Shown: piece by piece, positions 10,040-22,007 of the stretch
Layout: every line of letters starts with the position of its first letter
Numbering within the stretch: the first letter of the stretch is position 1
Assembly: GCA_903813345.2 (NCBI GenBank)
Contig: CAIIXF020000012.1
Span: 9,384,432-9,448,431, forward strand
Source of the DNA: Owenia fusiformis
Taxonomy: Eukaryota > Annelida > Polychaeta > Sabellida > Oweniidae
Direction of reading: 5' to 3'
DNA: 64,000 bases
Notes under the pieces: generated by a model
The model's database searches: none
What the model was told of the DNA's origin: nothing
The model's input: the letters and a program-made list of their open reading frames with translations, nothing else
Position numbers and translations under genes: made by a program

Positions 10040-11462
10040 CAACACTGATGGCAAACTGTTGACTTGGAAGGAGCTGAAAGATGAAAGACAACTTCAAGGT
10101 AAAGCAATACTTTATATAAAAAATTGGACGATAATGATAATATTCAATAGATTAGAGGTATAGTTTAATAACAATAATATTTTTATTCAAATCGAGGCAA
10201 TAAAATGGCAATAATTATAGTTGCCATAGGGCAGAGATATTTGTACCCTCAAAAAGACACTTGATTGACTTTCAAGCACACTGGTTTACTACTGATGATT
10301 ACACTGACGCAATGGAAGAAGACAAGTATGTCTTAATTTCTGACAGTCCTTTATTTTACATGCCAGAAGAACTGGGCTATCATATCCAGGAGAAGAGGCA
10401 AACTTAACGATTCTTTTTTAAAACTGATGTTGTTATATTCTCTTAATTTTTCTTCTCCTGCGGGACTTTTGTACTTTTCTTTCACAATAGCTGGTACCAA
10501 AATGACGAATTATTATTTCAAGTTTAACTCCTAGACCAAAGGACTTTTCCTTTTCAAATAGTTTTATCAAATAGTAGAGAAACAGTGCACAGCTCAGAGA
10601 TGTGCATAGGACCCTTATGGAAATTAATGATCTGAACTCTGATTTAGGTGTAACCATACCTTTAGGACATCATATAAAAAGGACAAAAGTAAAGAGGAAT
10701 TTGATTTGCTCTTGACTGACATATTTGAGAATGCAAAGATGTTTGATATCAGACATGGTTGACAATGCAAAGATGTTTGATATCAGTCCTGGTTGTGAAT
10801 ACCCATCATTCGAGAGATTTTCAAAGGATCCTCTCCATGGCCTGGATGTGAAGTCTTAAAAGATGGATGACAAAATGGATAACAAACAGGTGGTCACGCC
10901 ATGCTAGTCAAATACCAAGGTACTAAATACACTAAAACTAAAACTATTTTCTAAACTAAATACATGTATATATTGGAAAATGAAATCTGCTCAAATGATA
11001 TACTGATTGAGCTATGCAAGATATGTACAAACTGTAGAAACACTCAATTTACTCAAACACTACAGTTTATAATAAAAAATCCCAACTTTCAGAAGTAATT
11101 CGAAATTTTTTGAAATGTTTAGTTCAGGATCTAATATAAAACATGAGCTATTTCCTTAATCTGCAAGACTGAACAGCTACCAATATTCGAATGTTCGAAT
11201 GTGTTCAAATTCTGTAGCTTTTGCAAAATAGTACCTCTCCTTTTTGAATGCAGTTATTTTCCTCATTTGTTCCAGTAATGCTCTTGGAACAAATTCTTCT
11301 CTCCATTTAAGATAAAGATCTGATAGTAGTATTGGATCGATGTACATGTATCTCCTGTTTTTTTCTTCTCAAAAGGAGGCCCAAAACATAGATGTTTGAT
11401 GTTAACGACTGTGAACCTTTTCCTGAGTGCTTTGAATGGATGACTGTGTCAGCTTTAGGTGA
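10040..11462 (+). pseudogene. Scattered exon-like fragments of an unrecognised gene
   Basis: Open fragments in the same orientation: NTDGKLLTWKELKDERQLQ at about 10040, a 58-codon ORF at 10231-10407 (begins AEIFVPSKRHLIDFQAHW), TSYKKDKSKEEFDLLLTD at about 10663, and FDISPGCEYPSFERFSKDP at about 10783. A related peptide at about 11400 (MFDVNDCEPFPECFEW) ends at a donor, GGTGAGC. The words aatgcaaagatgtttgatatcag occur twice (10733 and 10763), a small tandem duplication. They look like the decayed 5' part of the gene whose later exon is at 11600-12046. Confidence 0.35.
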
Positions 11463-11599
11463 GCATATACCTAAATGCAAAAGTTGAGAACAGAAAGCAT
11501 CAATGAATGCTCAGGAAATGAAATTCACTTTGCTTACCAAAATAATTCAATATGAGCAATCAAATGGATTAGTAAAACATGTTTACTCTGTAATGAAAC

Positions 11600-12046
11600 A
11601 GGTGGAGGCACTCAATTGGTGCAACTAAATACAAGAGAAGGTTAAAAAAATGGTTTAACACTGACCAAGCTTTGGGTAAATCTAATAATATACGATTTTC
11701 TGGGGAAGATTCTTTATCTTTTTCCCAAGGATATGTCCACCTTGTTAAGGCATTATTGCCTCCAAATCCTCATGAAGTTGATATGTATCACATCTCTGCT
11801 CTATCATATTGTATACTTCATTTAAGAGAGGCAGTTTCTCTCTTCTCCAGAGTGAGTATTACAGAAGAAGAGATTCAAAGGTTAAGTACTGAATGTAGAC
11901 TGTATTTCAATTGCTGTGCTCTGTTTTTAAAAGTCTCTCTCACAACATGGATTGTAGGCAAGATTATACCAGAACATACCAAAATATTAAATGAAAAAAA
12001 ACTAAATGAATATTATAAAATATGTTGTAATACTAATGTGAGGTAG
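11600..12046 (+). pseudogene. Fragment of an invertebrate transposon-linked gene family (HLREAVSLFS type)
   Basis: The frame opens after an acceptor-like acag (11597-11600) with RWRHSIGATKYKRRLKKW and continues 148 codons. Recognisable pieces: LPPNPHEVDMYHISALSY, LHLREAVSLFSRVSITEE, STECRLYFNCCALFLK and TTWIVGKIIPEHTK. I recall this arrangement from a large set of uncharacterised, repeated proteins in cnidarian and other invertebrate genomes. Its biochemical activity is not known to me. The family normally continues well past this stop, so this is probably a truncated copy. Upstream fragments at 10.0-11.46 kb may belong to it. Confidence 0.45.
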
Positions 12047-12339
12047 CTATAGAGATCTAATATTTTCAAGGAGAAGCTAAGAAAAAATAATATTCATTTT
12101 GTGTGCATCCCTGCAGGATACACTGGTACAATTAATTTATTACATCTGTACATGTAAGTGCAATACTATGTAAACTACTAAGTATACTTTAATCCCCATC
12201 AAATATTTATAGATGAGTGATCAGGATTTCTCTCAGAGACCTCAGTTTCCACTCGAGTCCACTTACAATATAAGTGTCAGATGTGCTTCTTAAAATCAGT
12301 ACTGTATAATTGTACATACTGCTTGCCTGTAGCCAGCTG

Positions 12340-12500
12340 TCACCAAGGGGGAGCTTTTGACCATTTTGGCTAAAACTAAAAATCATACAAAAAGTGGCCA
12401 AAATTGTGAAAAACTGCATGATTTTGAAAGAATTTCTGGCAGGGGTTGGGAGGCTTCCGCTCCACCTCTGGTTACAGGCGCGGTACTGACAGGTCCCCTT
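12340..12500 (+). repeat. Dispersed repeat, copy 2
   Basis: Same core as 2391-2516 and 17743-17946 (gtgaaaaactgcatgatttt, then gaaagaatttctggc). Here the G-run and C-run are degenerate (aggggttgggagg and ccgctccacctc). It begins near caccaaggggg. Confidence 0.6.
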
Positions 12501-12654
12501 CAACTAACTTTAATCTAATATCTTGGGACTTCGAGCTATGTATTGATTGTCACTGTTATCCTGCTCTACTAGGATATTGTCACAGATGTAAGGGTGGTTA
12601 AAGGGAACATTGTCCGAAATATCCCAAGTTAGGAAGAGCACTAGTTCCCGTGTA

Positions 12655-13153
12655 AAGAAAATAAGCTGCGGTACCGGACTTTGATGACCCCAACATATGG
12701 GACATTCCAGTTGGAGTTATTTGGCCAAATCCAAACCCTGCATTCATGTAACTATCACCACGCTACTTGTCTTACTGTATGGACCATCCACCAGAATATG
12801 TACCACCTGTCCCTGCACCAAACAACTTTAAAATACACCCTCGCATTGTGGATGCTGGGAAATCTGCTGCCGAGGGAGAGGCTGCCAAAGGATAGGCTGC
12901 CAGATTGGCAGATTTTGTTTTCCGCAAACTGTTTACACTTGGGGAATTGAGAAATTGTAACTTTTCCAGGTCAAGGAACAAATTTGTAGTGGTCGACCCC
13001 CTGGACCCTCACAAAACTCAAATAATGCTCTGGCAGAGGCATATGAACTTCAAGACAATACCAAAAATTATTAATACAATAATAAAAGGAAATATACAAT
13101 TTTTTTGCCTGAATTTGAAAATGATGCAGGATTTAGACAGTCTACTTTTGTGA
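12655..13153 (+). pseudogene. BEN-domain fragment
   Basis: An upstream frame reads FDDPNIWDIPVGVIWPNPNP and stops at 12751. A following piece, YCMDHPPEYVPPVPAPNNFK, is also interrupted by a stop at about 12894. From 12896 the frame reads AARLADFVFRKLFTLGELRN, then CNFSRS and DPLDPHKTQIM. The order AR....LF...EL...N.(S), basic, then LDP.K resembles the BEN DNA-binding fold found in transcriptional regulators and in transposon proteins. The stops make this copy non-functional. A second, better BEN ORF is at 22452-22772. Confidence 0.45.
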
Positions 13154-13559
13154 CTCTATGCTATGGCAAGCTTACGATTGAATGATGTATTACTGGTAAG
13201 AAAATTGAAGGTATTGATCTATAAAAAGCATCCATGTAAAAAAGCATCCATTACTTATTGATCACCCCTCGTATATCTTATATGAATATAAGCAGTTTTC
13301 TTTAATTCTGCATCTTACTTTAATTCCAGGGAGGATGCCAGAAATAAAATCAAACGCAGAAGGTGACCAAACCTGCCAACGGGAGTCGGATGTATCCCGA
13401 CCACCCCCAAGCAAGCTACACCCCTCTAACTAGAGTCGGAAAATTTCCTGACATGCAGTGACCTGAGCCCCTACATTCCCAACCTCACCTGGACTTGATT
13501 TTGGGGCGTCAGTAGACCCAAACGAGGTATTGTGAGGACACGCAGAAGGTTGTAGCTGA

Positions 13560-14718
13560 GACCAGTAAAGCTCCGTATAACACATTAATAGGTGATTTAA
13601 CAGAACCACTTGAGCAGTGTAAAATAACAGATCCTAATCCCTCTCAAGTCAGTTCCTGATAATGCAACAAATAACTCAGACACACTGTTTGAGGCTAAAC
13701 ATGCTCCAATTGATAAATCCAGTTCAGATGTTCCTCCTGAATCCAACAATAGGAATCATTTCGAGAGAAGAACCAATGATACAGTGTTTGGAATCACATC
13801 AAATATGTCTGACTCCTCCTCATACCATCTGAAGTCGAAATTAGGTATATTGGAAAGTTTACGGAAACACTCTTGTTCTTTAGAAATGGTACCTACCCAA
13901 TTTGAATCCTCTGATGTTATATTTGCACTCATTACATCTCTGAAAGGAACCCCTTGGGCCCTGGCTCTTTTATCTGAAACAGAAATTAAACTTCAATTCA
14001 AAAATGGCACATTAGCATCTTATAATGTACATATTAAAAATATTAATACCACCTGGCAATGTGATATAAAGATAAGACAAAGGCTGATAGAGAGTTTATG
14101 TATTCCAACTAATTTAACAGTCAATGTACAAACCTTCACAAGTGCTATTACCAAAATGATTTTGCCAAAGATCAAGAGTATAGCGATATGTCCAGGTATT
14201 GCTGTGAAAGATATAATCAAAGACTTCCAATCTAAACAAATTATCCAGGGCAAAACCTACGATAACCTGATCATTGAAACAATAGCACAGATAACAAGTA
14301 TAAGAAGTACTGATTGTGAATATGTGCCCAAATCTACTAAAACAGATCTTTGTAGCTCTTGTTATGATGCAAAACAAAAGTCACTAAGAAAAGTGGTTAA
14401 AGTAAAAGATTATCAGCATAACATGACAGTTATTCTGTGCTATCATATCGAGAAATGTTAGAGAAGTTGCATTCTTTGACTAATAAAAACAAGAATCTTA
14501 TCAAGAAATTAAAATACACACACAGGCTGTTGAAAGAACAAAGATCAAATAGCATACATTTTCCTTCAAATTTTAAGGTTAGTTCTTCTGAATTAGGTGA
14601 AAAGGTTGACATAGCTACTAAAAATGGATGGTTAAATGACAATTCAATTTTGTTCCATGTACTGAAAGATTTAATGATATCCCTAGAAAAGAAAGAGAAG
14701 GAATATCAAAAATCATAA
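13560..14718 (+). pseudogene. Broken gene with C-terminal coiled coil, unrecognised
   Basis: The open frame runs with one stop (about 13658) through a 225-codon ORF starting at 13784. Near 14435 the frame shifts into a 93-codon ORF rich in Lys, Leu and Glu (EMLEKLHSLTNKNKNLIKKL), a clear coiled coil. A CSSC pair (residues 190-193 of the ORF) and a run of basic residues precede the shift. I recall similar uncharacterised transposon-linked proteins with a short Cys pair before a coiled coil, but cannot name the family. With one base restored near 14435 the frame would read through, so decay is recent. Confidence 0.4.
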
Positions 14719-15298
14719 AACGCCTGTGGTTTTTTGGGACTTTTCCATGTTAAATTTATGATTTCCATTAGTTTTGCCTGTTGTTTTCATTTATTTAGCC
14801 TATTGTGAGAAATTCTAGTGAAACCCTTGTATATAAATCAGTACCATTAGTACACTGCAGTATTGCAAGTCTGCTAAATTAAGTAGCTGCCAAATGTTCA
14901 AAACAGCAAATCTGCCAAAATAAGAAGTACTTGAACTTAACATAACACATTCATTCAATAAAAGGTAATTATAACTTACTTGTCAACTATCTATCGACAG
15001 TGTCAGTTGAATCACCTATGTCATTTAAAATCCATTCATGGACTACAAGGCACGCTAGATGTTTATAATAATTTGGCTCGAAGTTAAGGAAGATAGCTCA
15101 GATATGTGCAGCAGTGGGTAGGTTTCTGTTATTTCAATGTATTGTAGCTAGGATTTTGAAACTAGATAATGTATTAATGCATCAATTTAAATGCACACCA
15201 TATTGAGACCAGAATGAAACACTTTTTTATTTGTGTTGCAAGCAAATGTTTCATACCATGCCAAGGACATCAGAACTGCATCCACTCTTGGTCATGGT

Positions 15299-15394
15299 AA
15301 AACAAACTCCAGAGCTGGTGTGCTCATATGAGAAGGGGGACATAAGGATGCTACTTCATTCTTTCCAAGCAGCAGCTGGTTTAACACAGTAGTG
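15299..15394 (+). pseudogene. Short fragment resembling the HEEADTR family
   Basis: The open frame reads KQTPELVCSYEKGDIRMLLH then SFQAAAGLTQ and stops at 15392-15394. It resembles the C.HEEADTR..LHA motif of a repeated, uncharacterised invertebrate protein family, with the HEEAD core altered. A compatible downstream part of that family (SDIVVLALHHF) occurs at 39.2 kb, in a separate copy. Confidence 0.3.
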
Positions 15395-15423
15395 AAGAGA
15401 ATGTAGTAGACAGTGATTTGAGG

Positions 15424-15585
15424 ATGAAGGACATTGCCTGTCAGGCCAGACTACAAGACGAAATGGTTATTAACTTGCCTTTCTGTATGGGTGAAGAAGG
15501 TTGGTACTCGTGGTCGGTAAACAAAGTGTACTACTACAACAAGAAAGTTAATGTGGCACAATGGGATAGGCCAGTCCTCAAATAG
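15424..15585 (+). CDS. Small ORF with a WW-like domain
   Basis: 53 codons from ATG at 15424 to TAG. Residues 25-50 read EGWYSWSVNKVYYYNKKVNV then AQWDRP: a first Trp, a run of three Tyr and Asn, a second Trp 20 residues after the first, and a final Pro. This matches the WW fold, which binds Pro-rich peptides. The usual Gly-Arg turn before the Tyr run is replaced by NKV. It may be the last exon of a larger gene, because the frame is open upstream of the Met. No polyadenylation signal is close by. Confidence 0.5.
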   Translation: MKDIACQARLQDEMVINLPFCMGEEGWYSWSVNKVYYYNKKVNVAQWDRPVLK

Positions 15586-16314
15586 GGGATGTATTTTATT
15601 TTAATCTTACTAGAATAAAGGAGAATTGTAAATATGTTAAGAAAGATTTTTTTATTTTTAATTTTTAAGAAGAGGGGAGTAATGTGACGATCTGAGATAT
15701 TTTTATGAATTCAAATCTGAAAAGTCCTTTTATACAATAAGATATGATAGATATGATAAAGCGAACTTACATCAGTGATCAATGTTACCCCTGTAATGTA
15801 AAGAAACGATAAATTATAGGCAAATGACATGAAGTCTAGTATAAAAATTAGAAATAAAAAGCATGCATTTGAGGTGCTGGCTCACATAATAAGAGTACAT
15901 TCAGATAAAATTCAGAAATTTCAGGCAAGGATTAGAGTTTGTTAAAAGTGTGAGTGCTACCAATTAAGGGGATTAGTAGTGAGACCATATGAGTGCGTAA
16001 TTAATAGGAATGGTTTTTTCAAGGTCATGGAGGCAGGTATTTTTGGCACCCTCATCAGGGATGATGACACATCTGCAATATCAAAACAGTAAAGAAGTTA
16101 TCCGATGCCATACATGCCATATCGATTTATACAAGGAAAATACCTTATCGAGGTGGGCAAATGTGCAGATCACGGGTAAAGGAGTGGCATTGATTTTGCT
16201 CCTTTCTATGAATTCTTGAGAATGAAATAAAATGTCTTTCCAAACCTTGTTGGAACAAAATAGCATATACAACATGTTTTTAGACCTCTCAATATTATAG
16301 TTACACAAAGGAAT

Positions 16315-16433
16315 TTTTAGTTGATTTTAAAAAAGTATTCAAAAAATTAAAACAAAATCCCCCCAAAATAGATAAGAATCAAGATAAACCTTTTATTTCA
16401 TTAACAAGATACTTTTTAAAATCAACTAAAATT
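16315..16433. repeat. Inverted repeat, about 25-bp arms
   Basis: The left arm ttttagttgattttaaaaaa pairs with the right arm ttttttaaaatcaactaaaa, separated by about 65 bp. It lies just upstream of the Tc1 remnant and may be an end of a nearby element. Confidence 0.5.
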
Positions 16434-16689
16434 GTGAATCTTTTGTCTGTCCAAATTACAAGTGATAACTTCCAAAAATAAAGAAATGAGAGCATTTTTA
16501 TCAGAATATCTGGATCAACCCTTGTATAAGGACCCGTAGCATGAAAAGTAATGGTATTGTTACATACCTACCTGAAGCCTCTGGTAATAAGGATATGGCC
16601 ACTAGCAAATCCAAAGTGATGAAATTTCTTGTTGATGATATGAAAATCCCCATCAATATGATTGAATAGGATGAATTTCCAATTTCCAT

Positions 16690-17664
16690 GGGGAAATCAA
16701 AGTGGATATAGCACACAGGTTTGGAACGAGAGTTAAAGGTTCACGCCCAATTGTCACTGGCTAGGCTATAAACTGTTTCCTGTATAGGTACAGGGAAACA
16801 GGTATAGTCCAGGATCAACGAAAACCTGGCCCAAAATCAATATTGTAGCAACGATGTAGCAACGATATTTCAACTTGATCGAAAATACAATGTGAGAGAA
16901 CAATGAAACAACATTGCAGGACTTGGTGGCACTCCAGAAAAATAATTTTGGAGTTACATTTTCTGAAAAAACAATACAAAAGCGCGAAAAGCGCAAAAAG
17001 CTCAGATGGGTTCTCTGTGGGACACGCTATTGTCAAATGGTTAGAGAGGCTTAAAACCAAAGAGGCTAGCATTTGCCATCAAGAACATTGTGAACAAAGA
17101 ATCTTGTGATGCACAGACGAAACTACTGTGAAGGTGAAAAGTTCAACTGGGTGTTCTATGCACAAGAAAGGCGAGATTCGTCAGAAGGTGGCAAAGCCGA
17201 AGCATCTGTACTCTGTGCATGTATGGGCAGGAATCTCCTGCCACCGCAGTTTTTACATTCACAGGTATAATGGTTAGTACATTCAAACAACGCATTCTGA
17301 ATGATACCCTATTGCCATTTATCCACCAAGTTTACCTGGACGGTCATAGGTTGTGGCAAGATAATGATCCAAAGCATGTTTCAAAGGCCACATGGGAATG
17401 GCTAGATCAACAATCAGTCAACCACTCGGATACTCCGCCTGAAAGTCCAGATATGAACCCAATTAAAAACCTGTGGGCTGCTCTTACGCATTACATACAG
17501 AAGACCAAGAAACCAAGAAACCCAGAACTAAGGATGACTTAATCAGTGGCATCATGAAATTCTGGGATACTGTCACACCAGAAATGTGTAACAAGTACAT
17601 TGGTCCTATTTACCATGTCATGCCAGCTGTTGTATCTCACAAAGGCGCTGCAATGGGGTTCTAA
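16690..17664 (+). pseudogene. Tc1-type transposase, broken
   Basis: An N-terminal helix-turn-helix remnant, YRYRETGIVQDQRKPGPKS, is near 16780-16840. LKPKRLAFAIKN is near 17049 and the first catalytic Asp region, TDETTVKVKS, near 17114, then KPKHLYSVHVWAGIS. The second Asp is in RLWQDNDPKH (17350). The third position, normally Glu in NPIENLW, reads NPIKNLW here (17458), so the catalytic triad is lost. A frame change near 17500 leads to the C-terminus ending AAMGF. Several frameshifts and stops occur. Tc1 transposases cut and paste at TA. I did not find the terminal repeats with confidence. Confidence 0.75.
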
Positions 17665-17742
17665 AGCATGCCAGTTTGATACTGTTCAAACATAGGCCGC
17701 ACCAACATGTATACATGTACTTGCAAAAGAGAAACTTGTATT

Positions 17743-17946
17743 AGGCCAGTGCAGGATTTGCCAAGGGGGGTTCAGTTTTCAAAAATTTCCAGAGGGAGGT
17801 TCACATTTGACAATTTTGCCCCATATATGACTAAAATCACTTGAGAAGTGCTCAAAATGGTGAAAAACTGCATGATTTTGAAAGAATTTTTGGCCAGAGC
17901 GGGGGGTTCACTTGAACCCTGCGAACCCCCCTGCCTACGGGCCTGA
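17743..17946 (+). repeat. Dispersed repeat, copy 3 (fullest)
   Basis: It starts gtgcaggatttgccaagggg and ends cgaacccccctgcctacggg. A G-rich segment at each side of the shared core (gtgaaaaactgcatgatttt) and complementary G/C tracts at the ends suggest a short element of about 200 bp with GC-rich termini. Copies 1 and 2 are at 2391 and 12340. Confidence 0.65.
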
Positions 17947-18585
17947 GTATTATAAATAATTTAAATTTAGACTGTAATAATAAACTTTTAAAAAAATTGA
18001 ACTGTGTCATGTAATGAGTTCACCACCCACTGTGAGTCTGGAGTCAATTTTGATATTATTTTTCATTTGAAATCATATAAAATGAACTTGCTATTAAAGA
18101 GTTTATGATGTTTTTGCTTATTCATCATATATCTAAAATAAATCTTTAAATACAAAAAAACTCTTGAAAGAGGGGGGCGGGGGTACGATGGGTGCAATCG
18201 CACAAAAGGAAGGCGTCCAGTGTGGAGGATGGGACAACTGTTTATCATTAATATACCATTGTTTTTTTGTCCAACTGTGTCAGAAGTTAGTGATGTTTTT
18301 TGGTAGGTACGGAAATTTCCAATTAACATGCGTGACATATACGGGATTCGCGTGACAAATCCGAACAAATTGCGTTCAGTTTTTTCCGATGTTCGTATTT
18401 TTACCGTATCGTAAACATACGTATTTTGAAAAATTTTCTACAGAAATATTTTTGCTTGACAATTACCTGGTAAAATGCGTATTTGCGTGATATTTTCTGT
18501 CACGCAAAAAAACTAGTGTGACTTCTAATTCTTCAGCAAATGCATGACAAATACGCAAATTGCAGGACAGTTGACAGGCCTGCAA

Positions 18586-18768
18586 CCTTTAGTCAACTCA
18601 ACCCTTAGTCAAGTCGACCTTTAGTCAAGTCGACCTTTAGTCAAGTCGACCCCAAGTCAAGTCAACCCTAAGTCAAGTCAACCCTAAGTCAAGTCAACCC
18701 TAAGTCAATTCGACCCCAAGTCATCTCAACCCTTGGTCAACTCAACCCTTAGTCAACTCGACCCCAAC
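18586..18768 (+). repeat. 16-bp minisatellite
   Basis: About eleven units of ccctaagtcaagtcaa with variants (cctttagtcaagtcga, ccttggtcaactcaac). Central units are identical; edge units are diverged, as expected for an expanding array. Confidence 0.8.
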
Positions 18769-18884
18769 ATATTTAAATATCTATAAAAAAATAGATGTAC
18801 CTTTCATGGTATGATATTGATGAATTTTGAAAGAATGAGGGAAAAATTAGAGAGATATGAATGAAATTTTACTTGGTTTTTCAA

Positions 18885-19203
18885 GATGCGATACCCGAAG
18901 GCTTTCTACAGAAAGACATCATAGAGGTCACTGGGGCACATCACCTGATCTTCGCCAAAGACGTGCAGCTTGAAATACTCAATCAGGCTAAAGTATGGTA
19001 TGTTGATGGGACATTCAAGATAGTTCGCAAGCCGTTCACCCAGCTGTTTTCCGTGCATGCATTTATGAAAAATGATTATGGGGATGTTAAGCAGGAACCT
19101 CTAGTCTTTGTTCTCATGTCACGACGTTCCAAGAAGGATTCCAACCACATCATTCGTGCCATTCTCATCATGGTCCACAATGGTTCTCAAGGCCATTCTT
19201 GAT
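18885..19203 (+). pseudogene. MULE-type transposase fragment
   Basis: The open frame contains AIPEGFLQKDIIEV, LEILNQAKVWYVDGTFKIV and KPFTQLFSVHAFMKND, then EPLVFVLMSRRSKKD. WYVDGTFK holds the first catalytic Asp of Mutator-like (MULE) DDE transposases, and F.QLF.IHAF....K..PLVF.LM is its usual sequel. The remaining two catalytic positions are absent because the frame ends in unrelated sequence about 25 codons later. Sequence before 18885 (ttttcaag) could be an intron end. Confidence 0.7.
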
Positions 19204-20040
19204 TTCGCAGCTGGGCTTTGGATCGCCATTCGCTAGATTTTAACACGTTCTTATACTTTAATTGTGAATGACATCATGCTATTCATGCTAGTGATAAAGT
19301 TTGTTTCTTTGCTGCATTTAAAACTGTTTATAGGTTAATTTGTTATGATCGTGATATTTGCATTTAATGATGATATTGTCTAAGTCCCCAATGGTGTAAT
19401 ATTTAGCCGTAAATGGTGTATGGCCATCTATATTGATGTATTATTGCCTAAAATGGTGTATTAACTGCCTATGAATTGGTGTACTACTTTGCCTTGAAGG
19501 TGTATATTAAAGCCGTTAATGGTATATCACAGCCTACCATGGTGACTATTTTGTCTTTAATGATGTAGATTATGTAAGCCTATAATGGTGTTGCCAAGTG
19601 ATACTTGTATAATAATAAAAATTTGCTTATATTTCTCAGGTCTTAATTAAGCCTATTTTAACATTTAAGACGTAGCATTGATTCAATTCTAATGTCATTT
19701 TTATAGCATTGTAAAATGTGATTCAATAAATCTTGTTTGAGTTTTCAACAATCCACATTCTTTATGGTGTTATTTATACTATATTTTGTTCTGGTAGTGG
19801 ATGTTTAAAAGGGAAGGTTTAAACCATTACTTAATATTTTATTGTAAACCATTTTGAAAAGTGAAGTTTTATATTTTCCATATTTTGTGGCCGAGTAAGG
19901 CTTAATGCGGGATGCATTAGGACGTGTCCGCGTGGATGTAACATGGTCATTTTCAGTCATTTTCAGTCGAAACACTTTTGATAATATATTTCAAATCACA
20001 ATTAAAATGGCACATCATATTCTTATTTCATACTTCATAA
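19204..20040. other. Gene-free interval with a degenerate ~30-bp repeat
   Basis: From 19385 to 19590 the words gcctaaaatggtgta and variants recur about every 28-32 bp (seven or eight times) with many changes. Otherwise nothing is seen. Confidence 0.5.
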
Positions 20041-20044
20041 CTGC

Positions 20045-20350
20045 TACTTAATGTCCTTTGTTTTTAACATATAGTTCATGTCTTCTACTCCAGTCTTTGA
20101 ACACCTTTTAAACCCATTTTCCCATAGCCTGCAAATTTTCAAGACAGCTGGCTTCAAGTCATCCCATGAGAAACTCTCTCAACTCCCTCTTCAGCTCACC
20201 ATGACGTTAAAATCATAAGGGGACAAGTCAGGAGAGTATAGTTCATGACTAAACAGTGGGAAACCCAGTGCTTCAATGGTTTGTACTGTGAGAATAGCAT
20301 TGTGAGACGGAGCATTATCCAAGTACAATGTGAAACGTTTTGCAGGCCTC
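20045..20350 (-). pseudogene. mariner-type transposase fragment
   Basis: On the minus strand the frame reads LYLDNAPSHNAILTVQTIEA, then LGFPLFSHELYSPDLSPYDF. This is the second catalytic Asp (LDNAPSH) and the third catalytic position in YSPDL.P.DF typical of mariner (DD34D) transposases. Beyond it lie frame changes, ELKRELREFLMG and WSRRHELYVKN pieces near the C-terminus. The N-terminal half is not visible upstream, so only about 100 codons remain. TIRs were not found. Confidence 0.7.
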
Positions 20351-21490
20351 TAAGTCTTAGCTTCTAAGTCTTAGCTTCTTCCTCTTTTCTCTCATCAAAT
20401 CTTTTCTGTGGGTATTGTTTTTCATCATTGACCTGTGTCATAGACTTTCTATGATGACATCAGTTTTCATTATATATCAATCTTTTCTGCGACATCAAAC
20501 ATCAAATTTGCTAGAAAATATGTACCAATGTAAACAAAGTATTAAAACATTTAATGCTGGCACCCACGTTTATTTCTTTTAAGTTTGAAAAAGATGTGCT
20601 TTTTATCATTTTTTGTTCAAAATTGACGCTATGAAATTGCCCCGGGTACCCACGACCCATAGTTGCCATAGTAACTATAATATTAACCAATCAGATGGCA
20701 GAAGTTATATATTTATATGTATTAATTTAGAAATGTACAAGGTATATTCTGACCAAAGGAGGAATCATGGGCAAACCATCAAACAGCATTCACATTGTTG
20801 TTGTTGTAGTGCATTTAATGCCACTTTTTCTGTCATTTTCAACTGCTATGGGGTTATCGGATCCATCAGCATTGGCCTTTACAGTGTGGTGGAATAACAT
20901 TACAGTTGGATGTTTTTTTGAAATCTAAAGAAAAGCCTAAAAAAAATTTAAAGAAAATATGTTCGTTATAATTTGCGTACCTCTAGGATTCCTTTCAAAT
21001 GGGTACAAGTGTGTAATGTTATGAATTATACAAACATTGCATACTTTTTAACTGCTAAAGTTTGCAGTTGTTTTATTGTTTCATTGAATAATAGATCCAT
21101 GTTACTGATGAACAGGCTGCCCTTACAGAAAAGCATACTCACAACCAGTTCTAAGTTAGGGCGGAATGAGACTTAAGCGGATAACAGCATGAAACTTTGG
21201 GGTATTATTAAGTTGCGACAGAGAACTCCTGTGCAGAATATTGTCAGGAGTTTACTCTACCCATCAGAGATTTTAACGAAGGCAATGCGCTTTGGTTTGT
21301 CACAGGAGAAGCCAACCATGGTTGAGTATGTTCGCTTGCAGGAGAAAAGATGAATCTGTTAGTCAAAGTGAAACTGAGCACTTTTTGAACTCACCTGGAC
21401 ATAAATAATCAATTATTTAGATTTTTTGGGGTCTTTTTCAAAGCTGTTGGTGAGTTGGAGAAAAGTATTTTAACAGAAGAAACAATCAAC
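20351..21490. other. Gene-free interval
   Basis: Only short ORFs without recognisable motifs. The 14-bp word ctaagtcttagctt is duplicated at 20352-20370. Nothing else is supportable. Confidence 0.4.
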
Positions 21491-21494
21491 TTCT

Positions 21495-22007
21495 TTAAAG
21501 GCCGCAATGAACCATTAGACAAAGACTACATGGGAAGTTTAAAATGTCAATACAAATACTTGTCTTTATATGTCCCATGCACATTTTCCCGATATGCTCT
21601 CTTTTAGAACATTTAAAACAATCCTCATCTTTGTAAAAACAAGCTTCTGAATTGTGGTTGTCCTTGCCACATCTGTAGCACGCTTTAGCTTTGCTATCCA
21701 CCTGATGAATCGCAAAATTTCTGTCCATTTCCTTGCTCATTTTTTCGACATCACGGGATGCTGTTTCCATTGAAACTGCTGTGTCAAGTGCAGTTTTCAA
21801 CGTTAAGTCCCTTTTTGAAAGCAACCTCTTCTGAATATTTTCGTTTCTCATACCAATGACAAACCGTCTCTTAGATTCTCCATCTTGTATGAATTCAGAT
21901 GTTTCTGCCAGCCTTTGTAAATTTGACAGGAATGCAATGCATGTTTTGGAATCTTTTTGGTCCTTTTTGTAGAAGTTGTACCTTTCCATTATGACTATTT
22001 CATTCAC
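21495..22007 (-). pseudogene. Retrotransposon Gag fragment with zinc knuckles
   Basis: 170-codon ORF. Its first third (RYNFYKKDQKDSKTCIAFLS) and KRRFVIGMRNENIQKRLLS followed by LTLKTALDTAVSMETA match the Gag pattern of a common invertebrate Ty3 group. Two zinc knuckles follow: CYRCGKDNHNSEAC and CFKCSKREHIGKMC, both C-X2-C-X4-H-X4-C. The frame appears open upstream of the Met with one stop (DASPRVNTELVDPISK near 22060), so the true N-terminus lies further out. No protease or RT follows, and no LTR was found. It could be an orphan Gag, but decay is the simpler reading. Confidence 0.65.
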
